From the NCBI RefSeq assembly GCF_001436045.1, contig NZ_AZER01000016.1:124001-188000 (forward strand): a DNA stretch of 64,000 bases, read 5' to 3'. The DNA comes from Limosilactobacillus frumenti DSM 13145 (GTDB lineage Bacteria > Bacillota > Bacilli > Lactobacillales > Lactobacillaceae). The notes under the pieces are model-generated. The model was not told the DNA's origin and searched no databases. It worked only from the letters and a program-made list of their open reading frames with translations. This document shows positions 1 through 9,530 of this stretch, in pieces. The translations under genes were made by a program, and so were the position numbers. Each line of letters starts with the position of its first letter. Within the stretch, counting starts at the first letter, position 1.

Positions 1-624
1 GTTGTTGAAGGCAAGGTTGCACGGATGACTAACTTTGGTGCCTTTATCGACCTTGGCGGTGTTGATGGTTTGGTTCACGTTTCTGAAATTTCATACGAAC
101 ACGTTGATAAGCCATCAGACGTATTGAAGGCTGGTCAAGAAGTTAAGGTCAAGGTATTGAACGTTGACCCTGATCGTGAACGGATTTCACTTTCTATTAA
201 GCAAACTCTGCCTGGCCCATGGGATGACATTGAAGAAAAGGCACCAGAAGGTTCTGTTCTGACTGGTACTGTTAAGCGCCTTACAAGCTTTGGTGCATTC
301 GTTGAAGTGTTCCCTGGTGTTGAAGGGTTAGTTCACATTTCACAAATTTCCCACAAGCACATTGCTACCCCAGCTGATGTATTGAAGGCTGGTCAAGAAG
401 TTAAGGTTAAGGTTATTAACGTTGATCCAGAACGTCAACGTTTAGGCTTGTCCATGAAGGCTCTTGAAGAACGTCCAAAGGATGAAGATAACGACAATAA
501 TAACCGTCGTTCACGTCGTCCTCGTCGTAACAACAACCGGAACTTCATGAACAATGCTCCAGAAGAAGAAAGTGGCTTCTCAATGGGTGACTTGATTGGT
601 GACCAATTGAAGGGTCTTAAGTAA
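1..624 (+). CDS. rpsA: 30S ribosomal protein S1, 3' part
   Basis: C-terminal 207 residues of ribosomal protein S1; the frame is open from the first base, so the gene begins upstream of the window. Two complete S1 RNA-binding domains are visible, at about residues 1-67 and 83-152. Each has the FGAF strand, a GL(V)H(V/I)S motif and a KVKV(L/I)NVDP segment. An Arg/Asn-rich basic tail (about 160-175) follows, and the protein ends with a short segment finishing LKGLK. S1 binds mRNA on the 30S subunit and helps initiation. The hairpin at 655-700 ends the unit. Identity is secure; only the missing 5' part limits it. Confidence 0.96.
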   Translation, partial: VVEGKVARMTNFGAFIDLGGVDGLVHVSEISYEHVDKPSDVLKAGQEVKVKVLNVDPDRERISLSIKQTLPGPWDDIEEKAPEGSVLTGTVKRLTSFGAFVEVFPGVEGLVHISQISHKHIATPADVLKAGQEVKVKVINVDPERQRLGLSMKALEERPKDEDNDNNNRRSRRPRRNNNRNFMNNAPEEESGFSMGDLIGDQLKGLK

Positions 625-654
625 TCCACTGGTAGTTTAATATTTCTATCAATA

Positions 655-700
655 ATGGGGTCTGTGACAGGATGATGTTACGGACCCCATTTCATTTATT
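655..700 (+). terminator. Rho-independent terminator of rpsA
   Basis: Long imperfect hairpin (arms 656-669 and 676-689, closed by TGGGGTC/GGACCCCA with wobble pairs) followed by a T-rich stretch, just after the rpsA stop. Confidence 0.75.
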
Positions 701-723
701 AAAGGGAAGGAAGGTGTATTCAA

Positions 724-2037
724 TTGGCTAATCCAATTGTTGCAGTTGTTGGTCGGCCCAACGTTGGTAAATCGACATTATTTAATCGGATAGCTGGTGA
801 GCGGATATCGATTGTTGAAGATACGCCCGGGGTAACTCGTGATCGGATTTATGCCCATGCTGAATGGTTGGGAAAGAATTTTAGTTTAATTGATACTGGT
901 GGGATTGAAATGTCTGATCAGCCACTGTTAACTCAAATTCGCCAACAGGCGGAAGTTGCCATTGATGAAGCTGATGTGATCATTTTGGTTACTGATATTG
1001 AAAATGGGGTCACTGATGCGGATGAGCAAGTTGCACGGATCCTGTACCGTTCTGATAAGCCCGTTATTCTAGCGGTTAATAAAGTTGATAACCCCGAACG
1101 GCGCAGTGATGTTTACGACTTTTATTCCTTGGGATTAGGCGAACCTTATCCGGTTTCTGGTGTCCATGGAGTAGGAGTTGGTGACCTCCTAGATGCAGTT
1201 ATTAATCACTTTCCTGAAACTGCTGATAACGACGATGATAAGACGATTCACTTTTCGTTTATTGGTCGCCCCAACGTGGGTAAGTCTTCCTTGGTCAATG
1301 CCTTGCTCGGTGAACATCGGGTAATTGTTTCTGATGTTGCTGGGACGACCCGTGACGCTATCAATACGAGCTTTACCGCTGATGATGGCCGGCAATTTAC
1401 TATGGTTGATACGGCGGGGATTCGTAAAAAGGGAAAGATCTATGAAAATACTGAACGATACTCACTGATGCGGTCCATGCGGGCAATTGACGATAGTGAC
1501 GTGGTCTTAGTAGTCCTTAACGCTGAAGAAGGACTGCGGGAACTAGATAAGCATATTGCTGGTTATGCGCATGAGGCTGGTAAAGCCGTGATTATCGTTG
1601 TGAATAAATGGGATACGATTCCTAATAAGGATCATCGAACAATGACCGACTTTACAAACTTGATTCGTCATGAGTTTCAATACCTGTCCTATGCACCGAT
1701 CATTTTCGTATCTGCAAAGACCAAACAACGTTTAAATCAGTTACCAAAGATGGTTGAGGAGGCTTATGATCATGCTCGCTTCCGTGTTCAATCATCTGTC
1801 CTGAATGATGTCTTGATGGATGCATTAGCCGCTAATCCGACGCCAACACAAAATGGCCGGCGCTTACGGGTTTATTACGCAACGCAAGTGGCTGTCCAAC
1901 CACCGACATTTGTTATCTTTGTCAATGATCCGGACCTCATGCATTTCTCCTATGAACGTTATTTGGAGAACCAAATCCGGCAGTCATTCGACTTCTCTGG
2001 GACACCAATTCACCTAATTAAACGAAAACGTCAATAA
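724..2037 (+). CDS. der: Ribosome biogenesis GTPase Der (EngA)
   Basis: Double-GTPase needed for 50S subunit maturation. GTPase domain 1 has GRPNVGKS at residues 10-17, DTPG at 33-36 and NKVD at 119-122. Domain 2 has GRPNVGKS at 181-188, then DTAG and NKWD. A KH-like domain fills the C-terminal third. The 437 residues match the family's usual length of about 436. Translation starts at TTG (724), supported by the purine-rich GGGAAGGAAGG about 8 bases upstream and by the conserved N-terminus [10 protein letters not shown]. The gene stands alone between the rpsA terminator and the hup leader. Confidence 0.97.
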   Translation: MANPIVAVVGRPNVGKSTLFNRIAGERISIVEDTPGVTRDRIYAHAEWLGKNFSLIDTGGIEMSDQPLLTQIRQQAEVAIDEADVIILVTDIENGVTDADEQVARILYRSDKPVILAVNKVDNPERRSDVYDFYSLGLGEPYPVSGVHGVGVGDLLDAVINHFPETADNDDDKTIHFSFIGRPNVGKSSLVNALLGEHRVIVSDVAGTTRDAINTSFTADDGRQFTMVDTAGIRKKGKIYENTERYSLMRSMRAIDDSDVVLVVLNAEEGLRELDKHIAGYAHEAGKAVIIVVNKWDTIPNKDHRTMTDFTNLIRHEFQYLSYAPIIFVSAKTKQRLNQLPKMVEEAYDHARFRVQSSVLNDVLMDALAANPTPTQNGRRLRVYYATQVAVQPPTFVIFVNDPDLMHFSYERYLENQIRQSFDFSGTPIHLIKRKRQ

Positions 2038-2040
2038 TGT

Positions 2041-2221
2041 TTGATGTTTTAGCTTATTTTATGAAAAAGCCGTAGAACCGCTTGTCATAGGGGTTTCACT
2101 ATGCTAACCTTAACAATGAAATGATACGAGGTCATCGTATATTTCGTTAATTTTGGACCACTCAAAATTAACACCATTAGCGTGAGCATATGCTTCCGTT
2201 AAATGTTGGAGGTGAAATCGA
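2041..2221 (+). promoter_or_regulatory. Leader/promoter region of hup with several hairpins
   Basis: Non-coding stretch of 181 bases before hup. It holds a candidate -35 TTGTCA at 2082-2087, a 6-bp stem ATACGA/TCGTAT at 2124-2140, a perfect 9-bp stem GTTAATTTT/AAAATTAAC at 2146-2172 and the palindrome AGCATATGCT at 2185-2194. The hup ribosome binding site (TTGGAGGTG) follows. No -10 hexamer stands out. The 9-bp hairpin lies in the probable 5' UTR and could affect mRNA stability or autoregulation. Confidence 0.5.
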
Positions 2222-2497
2222 ATGGCAAACAAAGCTGAATTAGTAGCTAATGTTGCAAGTGCAACTGGCTTAACTAAGAAGGATGCTACTGCTGCTGTTG
2301 ACGCTGTCTTCAGTTCAATCCAAGCATCATTAGCTAAGGGTGAAAAGGTTCAATTGATCGGTTTCGGTAACTTTGAAGTACGTCAACGTGCTGCTCGTAA
2401 GGGTCGTAACCCACAAACTGGTCAAGAAATTCACATTCCTGCAAGCAAGGTACCAGCATTCAAGCCTGGTAAAGCTTTAAAGGATGCTGTTAAGTAA
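2222..2497 (+). CDS. hup: HU family DNA-binding protein
   Basis: Nucleoid-associated histone-like protein of 91 residues, the standard HU length. The N-terminus [12 protein letters not shown] forms the dimerising helices. The beta-arm region has the signature [21 protein letters not shown], with the conserved Pro of the DNA-intercalating arm in RNPQTG, and the C-terminus [13 protein letters not shown] is typical. The ATG is preceded by GGAGGTG. The codons are the favoured set of a highly expressed gene. It is a single-gene unit with its own long leader and a strong terminator at 2519-2546. Confidence 0.97.
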   Translation: MANKAELVANVASATGLTKKDATAAVDAVFSSIQASLAKGEKVQLIGFGNFEVRQRAARKGRNPQTGQEIHIPASKVPAFKPGKALKDAVK

Positions 2498-2518
2498 TCA
2501 CTTTTACTTAACAATGAT

Positions 2519-2546
2519 GGCTGTGGCGTTTGTCACAGCTTTTTTC
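2519..2546 (+). terminator. Rho-independent terminator of hup
   Basis: Stem GCTGTG/CACAGC (2520-2525 and 2534-2539) followed by seven T residues starting at 2539-2540. Confidence 0.9.
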
Positions 2547-2618
2547 TTTGTCATTTTCACCATTTACCCATTTGCAAAATGCATATCATAATCACTGTTT
2601 CGACAGGAGGAACGAACG

Positions 2619-3884
2619 ATGACCTATTCAGAACAAATGTTGGCTGATATCCAAAAGCAAGACTTAACGGCAGCCAACCGAGATTTTAAGCAGGCTTTAG
2701 AGCATGATAATGACGATATGTTATACAGCCTGGCAGAGGAACTGTACGGGCTGGGCATGAGTCAACAGGCTCGTCAAATATACCTGCATTTGTTAAAAAA
2801 ATATCCAGACGAAGATGAATTACGAACTTCTTTGGCTGAGTTAGCAATTAACGATGGTCATAACGATGAAGCATTATCATATTTGGCTCAAATTAAGCCT
2901 AGTTCAGGTGCTTACCTTCAGTCCTTGTTGGTTGCTGCCGACTTATATCAAACTGAAAATGAATTTGAAGTGACCGAAGAAAAACTCAAGGAAGCGTACC
3001 AAATTGCTCCCGATGAACCGGCCGTTCAATTTGCGCTTGGCGAGTTCTATTACCTGTTGGGGCGCTTTGATGAAGCAATTAATTACTACTTTGCCCTTAT
3101 TAAAAGTGGTTACACCGAGTTTGCTAAAGTTGACATTGCTGGTCGATTAGGAATGTCCTATGCCCAGTCAGGTCAATTTAAGCAGGCCCTAGGTTATCTC
3201 AAGCAAGTCCAACCCCAGTATCAAACATCTGATATTCGCTTCCAAACTGCTCTGACGGAGTTACAACTTGGGCAAAGTAAAGAAGCAATTAGTGCTTTTC
3301 AGGACCTGATTAAGGATGATCCACAATATGCTTCCGCCTATCCAGAACTTGCGAGTGCGTACGTTAAGGAGCAAAAGTATCAGCAAGCACTGAAGACCGT
3401 TCAGGAGGGCTTAGGCGTTGACCAATACAATGCGCGTTTGTTTGCTCAGGCAGCGGAAATTACCAGCCATTTAGGTAATCACAAATTAATGAATAAGTAT
3501 TTACAAAAAGCCCATGACTTGGATCCTGATAATTTGACAATTACCTTGCAATATAGCAATTTCCTGTTGCACCAGCATAATGATCAAGCCAACATTAAAT
3601 TATTATTACCACTGATTAAGGATGACGAGGTAGATCCTCAGATTTATTGGAATCTCGCGAAGTCTTATAACCGTCTTGAAAAATATGATATGGCAGGAAA
3701 ATACTATCAGGCTGCTTTACCAGCTTATCAGGATGATCCCACGTTCTTGAAAGACCTGATTTACTATTACCAAACGATGGGGGAGAATGACGAACTAGTG
3801 GCTGAGCTCCACCATTACCTCGCGCTTGAACCAACCGATAATGAGATGCAGGACCTGCTTGAACAGTATGAAGATTATCTTTAA
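2619..3884 (+). CDS. Tetratricopeptide repeat protein
   Basis: Cytoplasmic protein of 421 residues built almost entirely of TPR-type helical pairs. Repeated patterns such as ALGEFYYLLGRFDEAI, LGMSYAQSGQFKQAL, LASAYVKEQKYQQAL and LAKSYNRLEKYDMAG recur about every 34 residues. No signal peptide, membrane segment or catalytic domain is visible. TPR proteins are protein-interaction scaffolds; the partner is unknown here. AGGAGG lies 9 bases before the ATG. Its place between hup and cca is, as I recall, common in Lactobacillaceae. The family call is firm; the specific role is not. Confidence 0.9.
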   Translation: MTYSEQMLADIQKQDLTAANRDFKQALEHDNDDMLYSLAEELYGLGMSQQARQIYLHLLKKYPDEDELRTSLAELAINDGHNDEALSYLAQIKPSSGAYLQSLLVAADLYQTENEFEVTEEKLKEAYQIAPDEPAVQFALGEFYYLLGRFDEAINYYFALIKSGYTEFAKVDIAGRLGMSYAQSGQFKQALGYLKQVQPQYQTSDIRFQTALTELQLGQSKEAISAFQDLIKDDPQYASAYPELASAYVKEQKYQQALKTVQEGLGVDQYNARLFAQAAEITSHLGNHKLMNKYLQKAHDLDPDNLTITLQYSNFLLHQHNDQANIKLLLPLIKDDEVDPQIYWNLAKSYNRLEKYDMAGKYYQAALPAYQDDPTFLKDLIYYYQTMGENDELVAELHHYLALEPTDNEMQDLLEQYEDYL

Positions 3885-3892
3885 AAAGACGA

Positions 3893-3936
3893 AATCCAGG
3901 AAACTACTGATTGATCAGTAGTTTCCTGGATTTTTT
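3893..3936. terminator. Bidirectional terminator between convergent genes
   Basis: Perfect 18-bp stem (3893-3910 with 3915-3932, loop TTGA) flanked by A's on the left and T's on the right. It serves the TPR gene and the convergent recombinase-like gene. Confidence 0.95.
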
Positions 3937-3952
3937 GCATTCATTAATGAAG

Positions 3953-4762
3953 TCAATCGGTAATTAGGCGGTGACGATAATAGCTTAGCGAAGCGGGGTC
4001 AAGATTTAAGTGTCTTTCCAGCTCCTGATCAGTCTCCTTTCGGTGGGCAGCCAGGTAATGCAGAACATACGCTTGGTGGAGGTACTTTGGTGCACAAGAA
4101 AATCCGAGGTAGTCTTGGTCACGACGAAGATATTTATGGAGACCGGCATTTGTCAGCCCAGGATTAAGTGAATCAAAACGTTGTTTAAGAAAAATCTGTG
4201 ACGATTGTTGCTTTTCCTGGAGTGGGGTAATAAAACCAGTGAAAGACTGCTTAAAGGCCTTTTCAGCGGAGCTGTTCATTTTCAGTTGATTCCATATCCG
4301 CTCAAATCCAGGTTGGAGGAACTCATGAACAGTGAACCCCCGACTACATAAAAGCAGGGTTAGCCGTGTATAAAAGTGAATATGCTCATCGGCCAAAATA
4401 GTGTCGAGCTGGAAAAGCCATTTGGTATTAATTCCAGATGCTGGAGACACGGCCTTTCCATGGATAGTTAGCGTGGGAAGGTTGTGAGTAATGTGGTGAC
4501 TTAGTAAATATGAGAAATATGAATTCAGCTGGGACAGTAGTTTATTGTAGGTACTGATCGTAATGGATTGATAGTCCTGCAGGGCAGCAAGGTAAGCCCG
4601 GACATCGTTTTCTGTAATGTCACGAAGCTTGCTGGAGCGGCCCTGATCGACTAGAAAAGTAAAGAATTGGGCGACGGCGGCGTCGTAATTATCAATTGTA
4701 ATGGCAGATTTTTGCTTAGCTTTTAAAAAACTCCGGAATGGTTGTTGATATGGGTATTGCAT
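3953..4762 (-). CDS. Degenerate tyrosine-recombinase-fold protein (XerD-like)
   Basis: Protein of 269 residues with the two-part layout of a tyrosine recombinase: an N-terminal SAM-like core-binding domain (about residues 5-95, ITIDNYDAAVAQFFTFL...) and a C-terminal domain in the position of the catalytic fold. The catalytic residues look lost. The usual GLRxxE box reads RGFTVHEF (Arg I gone), and the HxLRH box reads PKYLHQAY (His and Arg gone). Only a C-terminal Tyr pair (SYYRHR) may remain. Strand exchange is therefore unlikely, as in the streptococcal XerD-like family, and a DNA-binding or accessory role is possible. ATG at 4762 is chosen because AAGGTG lies 6 bases upstream; the in-frame GTG at 4771 overlaps that site. 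Confidence 0.75.
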   Translation of the reverse strand: MQYPYQQPFRSFLKAKQKSAITIDNYDAAVAQFFTFLVDQGRSSKLRDITENDVRAYLAALQDYQSITISTYNKLLSQLNSYFSYLLSHHITHNLPTLTIHGKAVSPASGINTKWLFQLDTILADEHIHFYTRLTLLLCSRGFTVHEFLQPGFERIWNQLKMNSSAEKAFKQSFTGFITPLQEKQQSSQIFLKQRFDSLNPGLTNAGLHKYLRRDQDYLGFSCAPKYLHQAYVLHYLAAHRKETDQELERHLNLDPASLSYYRHRLITD

Positions 4763-4865
4763 CGTTTTCACCTTAATAGTACTAATTTACTTTAACTTAA
4801 CTATAACACCAAAATTTCTAAAAAGAAAACAACATCACTAGTACCCATTTTGCAGGGGGCAACTG

Positions 4866-4895
4866 TTCACACTCAGTGATCAGATTTGCTATAAT
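4866..4895 (+). promoter_or_regulatory. Promoter of cca-ABC-F-thyA-dfrA
   Basis: -35 TTCACA (4866-4871), 18-bp spacer, perfect -10 TATAAT (4890-4895). The start codon of cca follows 35 bases later. Confidence 0.8.
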
Positions 4896-4930
4896 CGAAG
4901 GTGATTGTATTTTAGGTTAGGAGTAATTTG

Positions 4931-6142
4931 ATGATTCTCAAAAATTTACCAGCAATTTTTGAACCTGCACGACCTGTCCTTCAGCGAATTGAGCAGGCGG
5001 GTTTTGAAGCCTACTTCGTCGGTGGATGTGTGCGAGATACGATCTTAGGTGATCACATTCATGATATTGATATTGCGACAAGCGCCTACCCAAGTGAGAT
5101 TAAGGCGATTTTTAACCGGACCGTTGATACCGGAATTGAACATGGGACTGTGATGATTCTCGATCATGGAACGGGATATGAAACGACTACATTCCGGACT
5201 GAATCGGGATATCAAGATTATCGTCGACCTGATCATGTGACGTTTGTGCGTTCGCTTGCTGAGGATCTCAAGAGACGTGATTTTACCATTAACGCACTAG
5301 CTTTAAAAGAAAATGGTGAAGTGATTGACTTATTTAATGGACTGACCGATTTAAAACATCACCTTATTCGGGCAGTTGGTAAACCAGAAGAACGTTTTCA
5401 TGAAGATGCCTTAAGAATGATGCGAGCAGTTCGTTTCGCTAGCAAATTAGACTTTAACATTGATACTGCGACAGAACAGGGTATCAAAGATAATGCGCCA
5501 TTATTAGCTAAAATTGCTGTTGAACGGATCCGGGTCGAATTTGAAAAGATGCTGATGGGGCAAAATCCAGCTTCAGGTCTGGCAAAATTCTTAGAGACCG
5601 GTCTTTACCAGTATTGTCCCGGTTTAGATCATCAACAAGCCAAGCTCGCCGCCCTATTACCACTGTCAAAGTGGCAACTATTATCAGATGCTCAAGTGTG
5701 GTCATTAATGGCTTGGCAATTATCTTTGTCCCGACAAGGGATTTCTTCTTTTCTCAAATCATGGAAGACATCTAATGATCTGATTAAGGCTGTTCAGAAA
5801 AGGGTTCCGGCTATTCAAGCAATCCGCGCTGGTAAAGTTGATAATCTGATTATCTTCAAAACGGGTTTACAAGGCTTATTGGATGCTAATGCAGTGGCCA
5901 AGGTATTTGGTTGGGGTATGCCAGAACAGCAGTTGCGAGAACAGTTTGCACAATTGCCAATCAAATCTGCTAACCAACTTGCTGTAAATGGTGGTCAACT
6001 AATCAAGCAAGCTGGGATAAAGCCGGGTCCCTTATTAGGGCAGATAATTTATCAATTAACGGAATCAGTCGTCAGCGGGGAATTGCCTAACCAAACTGAC
6101 CAATTAATTTCGATGGCACAAAAAATTGCAAAAGAGGGATAA
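4931..6142 (+). CDS. cca: CCA tRNA nucleotidyltransferase
   Basis: Adds or repairs the 3' CCA end of tRNAs using CTP and ATP. Class II nucleotidyltransferase motifs are present in order: FVGGCVRD near residue 30, the metal-binding DIDIATS, RRDFTINA, and RMMRAVRFASKLDF in the neck, followed by the helical body and tail. The 403 residues match Bacillus-type enzymes. AGGAG at 4919-4923 gives good spacing to ATG 4931; an in-frame TTG three bases earlier is too close to it. The gene heads a likely operon with the ABC-F gene (2-base gap), thyA and dfrA. Confidence 0.96.
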   Translation: MILKNLPAIFEPARPVLQRIEQAGFEAYFVGGCVRDTILGDHIHDIDIATSAYPSEIKAIFNRTVDTGIEHGTVMILDHGTGYETTTFRTESGYQDYRRPDHVTFVRSLAEDLKRRDFTINALALKENGEVIDLFNGLTDLKHHLIRAVGKPEERFHEDALRMMRAVRFASKLDFNIDTATEQGIKDNAPLLAKIAVERIRVEFEKMLMGQNPASGLAKFLETGLYQYCPGLDHQQAKLAALLPLSKWQLLSDAQVWSLMAWQLSLSRQGISSFLKSWKTSNDLIKAVQKRVPAIQAIRAGKVDNLIIFKTGLQGLLDANAVAKVFGWGMPEQQLREQFAQLPIKSANQLAVNGGQLIKQAGIKPGPLLGQIIYQLTESVVSGELPNQTDQLISMAQKIAKEG

Positions 6143-6144
6143 TA

Positions 6145-8043
6145 ATGCAAACAATGCGCGCAGAGGGGCTAACCAGCACGTATGGTGAAAAGGTTTTATT
6201 TGATCATGTTTCATTCATTATTAATGAAAATGATCGGATTGGACTGATTGGTGTAAACGGTAGTGGTAAAACGAGTTTATTGAATGTCATTAGTGGGGCT
6301 GTCAGTCCAGAGAGTGGAACAATTACTTGTCCAAATGACTATCGGATTGGCTACTTAAAGCAACAACCAGAACTGGATCCTGATAAAACGATTATGGACG
6401 CTGTTTTTGCTGGTGATCAGGAAATATTTAAATTGATTCGCCAATATGAGCTCGCCCTTGATCGCTTCAGTAATCATCCTGATGATCCTGAAGCTGTTGA
6501 TCGTTATACCAAATTACAAGCTCAAATGGATCAAGCCGATGCCTGGGAAGCAGATAGTCAGGTTAAAACTATTCTGACCCAATTGAAGATCAAAAACGTT
6601 AGTCAAAAGATTGGCAATTTATCTGGTGGTCAGCAAAAGCGGGTTGGCCTGGCTCAGGTTTTGATTCAACAACCCGACCTATTGCTATTGGATGAACCGA
6701 CGAACCACTTAGACTTAGATTCAATTATTTGGTTACAAGATTTTCTGGCTTCTTATAAAGGGGCTGTTCTCGTTGTGACTCACGATCGGTACTTTTTGGA
6801 CCAGGTTACTAATCATATCTGGGAGTTATCATTTGGTAAGCTCTATCATTATGATGGTAACTACCAAGACTTTGTACGACAAAAAGCGGAACGAGTAGAA
6901 CTAGCTAAAGAGTCCGAACGTAAAAATCAACAACTTTATAAAAAAGAATTAGCATGGATGCGGACCGGTGCTAAAGCTCGTTCTACCAAGCAGAAGGGTC
7001 GTATCAATCGTTTCCACAAACTCGAAAAACAAGTGGGTAATTTGCAAACAGATGAAGATATCTCGATCAACCTTGGTTCACAACGCCTTGGTAAGGATGT
7101 CATCCAATTTAAGGATGCCAACTTAACTTTGGGTGATCACCGTATTTTAAAGGACTTCAATTGGCTTGTGAAAGCGAACGACCGAATTGGGATTACTGGT
7201 GAGAATGGTGCTGGTAAAACCAGTTTGCTGAATGTGATTGCCCAGCGGGTTCCTTTGGATAGTGGTGTACTCAAAATAGGTGATACCGTTAAATTAGGGT
7301 ATTATACCCAGCAAACTGAAGGAATTGACGATAGCAAACGGATGATTAGCTTCTTAACTGAGATTGCTGATAACGTCACGGATAAGGATGGCAATAAAAT
7401 TAGTGTTACGCAATTATTGGAACGTTTCTTATTTCCACGCTTCATGCATGGCACACTTATTCGAAAATTATCCGGTGGGGAAAAGCGGCGTCTTTATCTT
7501 CTTAAAATATTAATGCAGCAACCAAATGTTTTGTTGCTGGATGAACCAACCAATGATCTCGATATCGGTACTTTGACTGTGTTGGAAGACTACCTGGATC
7601 ACTTTGCGGGAACGGTGATTACTGTTTCTCACGACCGTTACTTCTTGGATAAAGTGGCTGATGACTTGCTGATCTTCAAGGGTGATGGTGATATTCAACG
7701 GTATACAGGGCTTTTCACCGATTACCTCAAAGAACAACAACAGCTAAGGGCGGAAAAGGAAGATGAAAAAGCTGATAAGAAATCTTCAAAGTCTTCTGCA
7801 GCTCATGAGCCTAAAAAGAAGGTTAAGACAAAGTTAACATATGCTGAAGAGATAGAATGGAAGCAGATTAATCAGGATCTTGATAAACTGGATCAGTCAC
7901 AAAAACAGATTGAACAGGACATGGCTGATTCGGCTGATGATTATCAAAAGTTAGCAGAACTGCAAAAGAAGTTAGATCAGGTAAAACAACAGTTAGATGA
8001 GAAGACTGCTCGCTGGGAATACCTGAGTAACTACGTTGAATAA
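6145..8043 (+). CDS. ABC-F family ATP-binding protein (Uup/YfmR-like)
   Basis: Soluble tandem-ATPase protein of 632 residues without membrane segments, characteristic of ABC-F ribosome-acting factors. The first ABC domain has GVNGSGKTSLL, signature LSGGQQKR and LLLLDEPTNHLD. The second has GENGAGKTSLL, LSGGEKRR and LLLDEPTNDLD. A Lys/Glu-rich linker (about 525-555) leads to a C-terminal coiled coil (about 560-630) like the Uup/YfmR C-terminal domain. Such proteins relieve ribosome stalling or act in assembly. It begins two bases after cca and has its own AGAGGGA site. A Uup-like housekeeping role fits better than an antibiotic-resistance role, but this is inference. Confidence 0.9.
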   Translation: MQTMRAEGLTSTYGEKVLFDHVSFIINENDRIGLIGVNGSGKTSLLNVISGAVSPESGTITCPNDYRIGYLKQQPELDPDKTIMDAVFAGDQEIFKLIRQYELALDRFSNHPDDPEAVDRYTKLQAQMDQADAWEADSQVKTILTQLKIKNVSQKIGNLSGGQQKRVGLAQVLIQQPDLLLLDEPTNHLDLDSIIWLQDFLASYKGAVLVVTHDRYFLDQVTNHIWELSFGKLYHYDGNYQDFVRQKAERVELAKESERKNQQLYKKELAWMRTGAKARSTKQKGRINRFHKLEKQVGNLQTDEDISINLGSQRLGKDVIQFKDANLTLGDHRILKDFNWLVKANDRIGITGENGAGKTSLLNVIAQRVPLDSGVLKIGDTVKLGYYTQQTEGIDDSKRMISFLTEIADNVTDKDGNKISVTQLLERFLFPRFMHGTLIRKLSGGEKRRLYLLKILMQQPNVLLLDEPTNDLDIGTLTVLEDYLDHFAGTVITVSHDRYFLDKVADDLLIFKGDGDIQRYTGLFTDYLKEQQQLRAEKEDEKADKKSSKSSAAHEPKKKVKTKLTYAEEIEWKQINQDLDKLDQSQKQIEQDMADSADDYQKLAELQKKLDQVKQQLDEKTARWEYLSNYVE

Positions 8044-8057
8044 ACAAGATGGGATGA

Positions 8058-9026
8058 ATGATAATGGCAACAAATAAGAATGAACAACAATATCTTGATT
8101 TAGCTCGCTATGTTCTCGATCATGGGCATAGGAAGGGTGACCGAACCGGTACTGGAACGGTATCCGTATTTGGGTATCAGATGCGTTTTAACCTGCAGGA
8201 TGGTTTTCCAATTTTAACGACCAAAAAAGTCCCATTTGGCTTAATCAAGAGTGAATTATTGTGGTTTTTGCGGGGTGATACTAATATTCGTTTCTTACTC
8301 CAACATAAAAACCATATTTGGGACGAGTGGGCCTTTAAAAAGTGGGTGGAAAGTGATGAGTATCATGGACCGGATATGACGGACTTTGGTCATCGGTGGT
8401 TAACAGATCCCGATTTTAAAAAGGTTTACTTAGCTGAGAAGAAAGCCTTCTGTCAACGAATCCTCGATGATGACGATTTCGCTGCCAAGTATGGCGACCT
8501 GGGCCATGTTTATGGCAGTCAGTGGCGTCACTGGCGCACTAGCCGGGGTGATACCATTGATCAAATTGCTAACGTTATCCATCAAATAAAGACGACGCCT
8601 AATTCACGGCGAATGATTGTCACTGCTTGGAATCCGGAAGACGTTCCTTCGATGGCGTTGCCACCTTGCCATACGATGTTCCAGTTCTATGTCAATGATG
8701 GGAAGTTAAGCTGTCAACTATACCAACGGAGTGCTGATATTTTCCTTGGTGTACCATTTAATATTGCTTCATATGCTTTGCTTACACACATGATTGCTCA
8801 TCAGTGTGGTCTAGAAGTAGGCGAATTTATCCATACTTTAGGGGATGCGCATATCTACCTTAACCATATTTCACAAGTTGAAGAACAACTTGGTCGGGAA
8901 CCACATCAGGCACCAAAATTGATCTTGCCAGATGAGCCCAAGCCAATCGACCAATATCAAATGAGTGACATCAAGCTTGAAGGTTACACGCATGAACCGG
9001 CAATTAAGGCTCCAGTAGCAGTATAA
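8058..9026 (+). CDS. thyA: Thymidylate synthase
   Basis: Converts dUMP and methylene-tetrahydrofolate to dTMP and dihydrofolate. Signature features are RTGTGT near residue 30, the catalytic Cys204 in [34 protein letters not shown] and [10 protein letters not shown]. The roughly 50-residue insert between DEW and GDLGHVYG (about 92-145) is the extra segment known from the Lactobacillus casei enzyme. At 322 residues it is full length. Start at 8058 follows GATGGG; ATG at 8064 is an alternative that would remove two residues. It is coupled to dfrA, which recycles the dihydrofolate produced. Confidence 0.97.
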   Translation: MIMATNKNEQQYLDLARYVLDHGHRKGDRTGTGTVSVFGYQMRFNLQDGFPILTTKKVPFGLIKSELLWFLRGDTNIRFLLQHKNHIWDEWAFKKWVESDEYHGPDMTDFGHRWLTDPDFKKVYLAEKKAFCQRILDDDDFAAKYGDLGHVYGSQWRHWRTSRGDTIDQIANVIHQIKTTPNSRRMIVTAWNPEDVPSMALPPCHTMFQFYVNDGKLSCQLYQRSADIFLGVPFNIASYALLTHMIAHQCGLEVGEFIHTLGDAHIYLNHISQVEEQLGREPHQAPKLILPDEPKPIDQYQMSDIKLEGYTHEPAIKAPVAV

Positions 9027-9038
9027 GGAGATTTTGAC

Positions 9039-9530
9039 ATGAGAGAGATTCATTATATTTGGGCAGAAGATTTAGATGGTTGGATTGGTAAAAATAATCA
9101 AATGCCTTGGCATGTTTCTGCTGACATGAAACGGTTTAAGCAACTGACTACTGGCCACCCGGTTATTATGGGACGCCATACATATAATTCATTAAAGCGG
9201 CCGTTGCCGAACCGTCAGAATATTGTGTTGACTCACCAAGCAATTGCCAATGATGATGTGACGGTTGTGCATGATGTGGAAACCTTGGATTCCTTAATTG
9301 ATGCGTTACCTGATGATCAGGTTTATGTAATTGGTGGGGCACGTATCTATGACCTGTTACGGGGAATGGTAACTAATTTGGATCGGACGGTTATCAATGG
9401 TCACTATGACGGTGACGTAAAAATGCCACCAATCAATTATGATCAGTGGCAATTGCAGGATCGAACCGCTATTAAAAATGATAATGGTGACATTGAATGT
9501 TGGTTTGAAACTTGGCAATTAGACAAATAG
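9039..9530 (+). CDS. dfrA: Dihydrofolate reductase
   Basis: NADPH-dependent reduction of dihydrofolate to tetrahydrofolate; target of trimethoprim. Recognisable elements: IWAEDLDGWIGKNNQMPWH (substrate loop with the Trp/Pro), the carboxylate Asp in SADMKRFK, IMGRHTYNSL (NADPH site) and VIGGARIYDLL. 163 residues is typical. AAGGAG precedes the ATG, 12 bases after thyA. Its 3' end overlaps the convergent hemolysin III-like gene by 12 bases, with no terminator between them. Confidence 0.96.
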   Translation: MREIHYIWAEDLDGWIGKNNQMPWHVSADMKRFKQLTTGHPVIMGRHTYNSLKRPLPNRQNIVLTHQAIANDDVTVVHDVETLDSLIDALPDDQVYVIGGARIYDLLRGMVTNLDRTVINGHYDGDVKMPPINYDQWQLQDRTAIKNDNGDIECWFETWQLDK

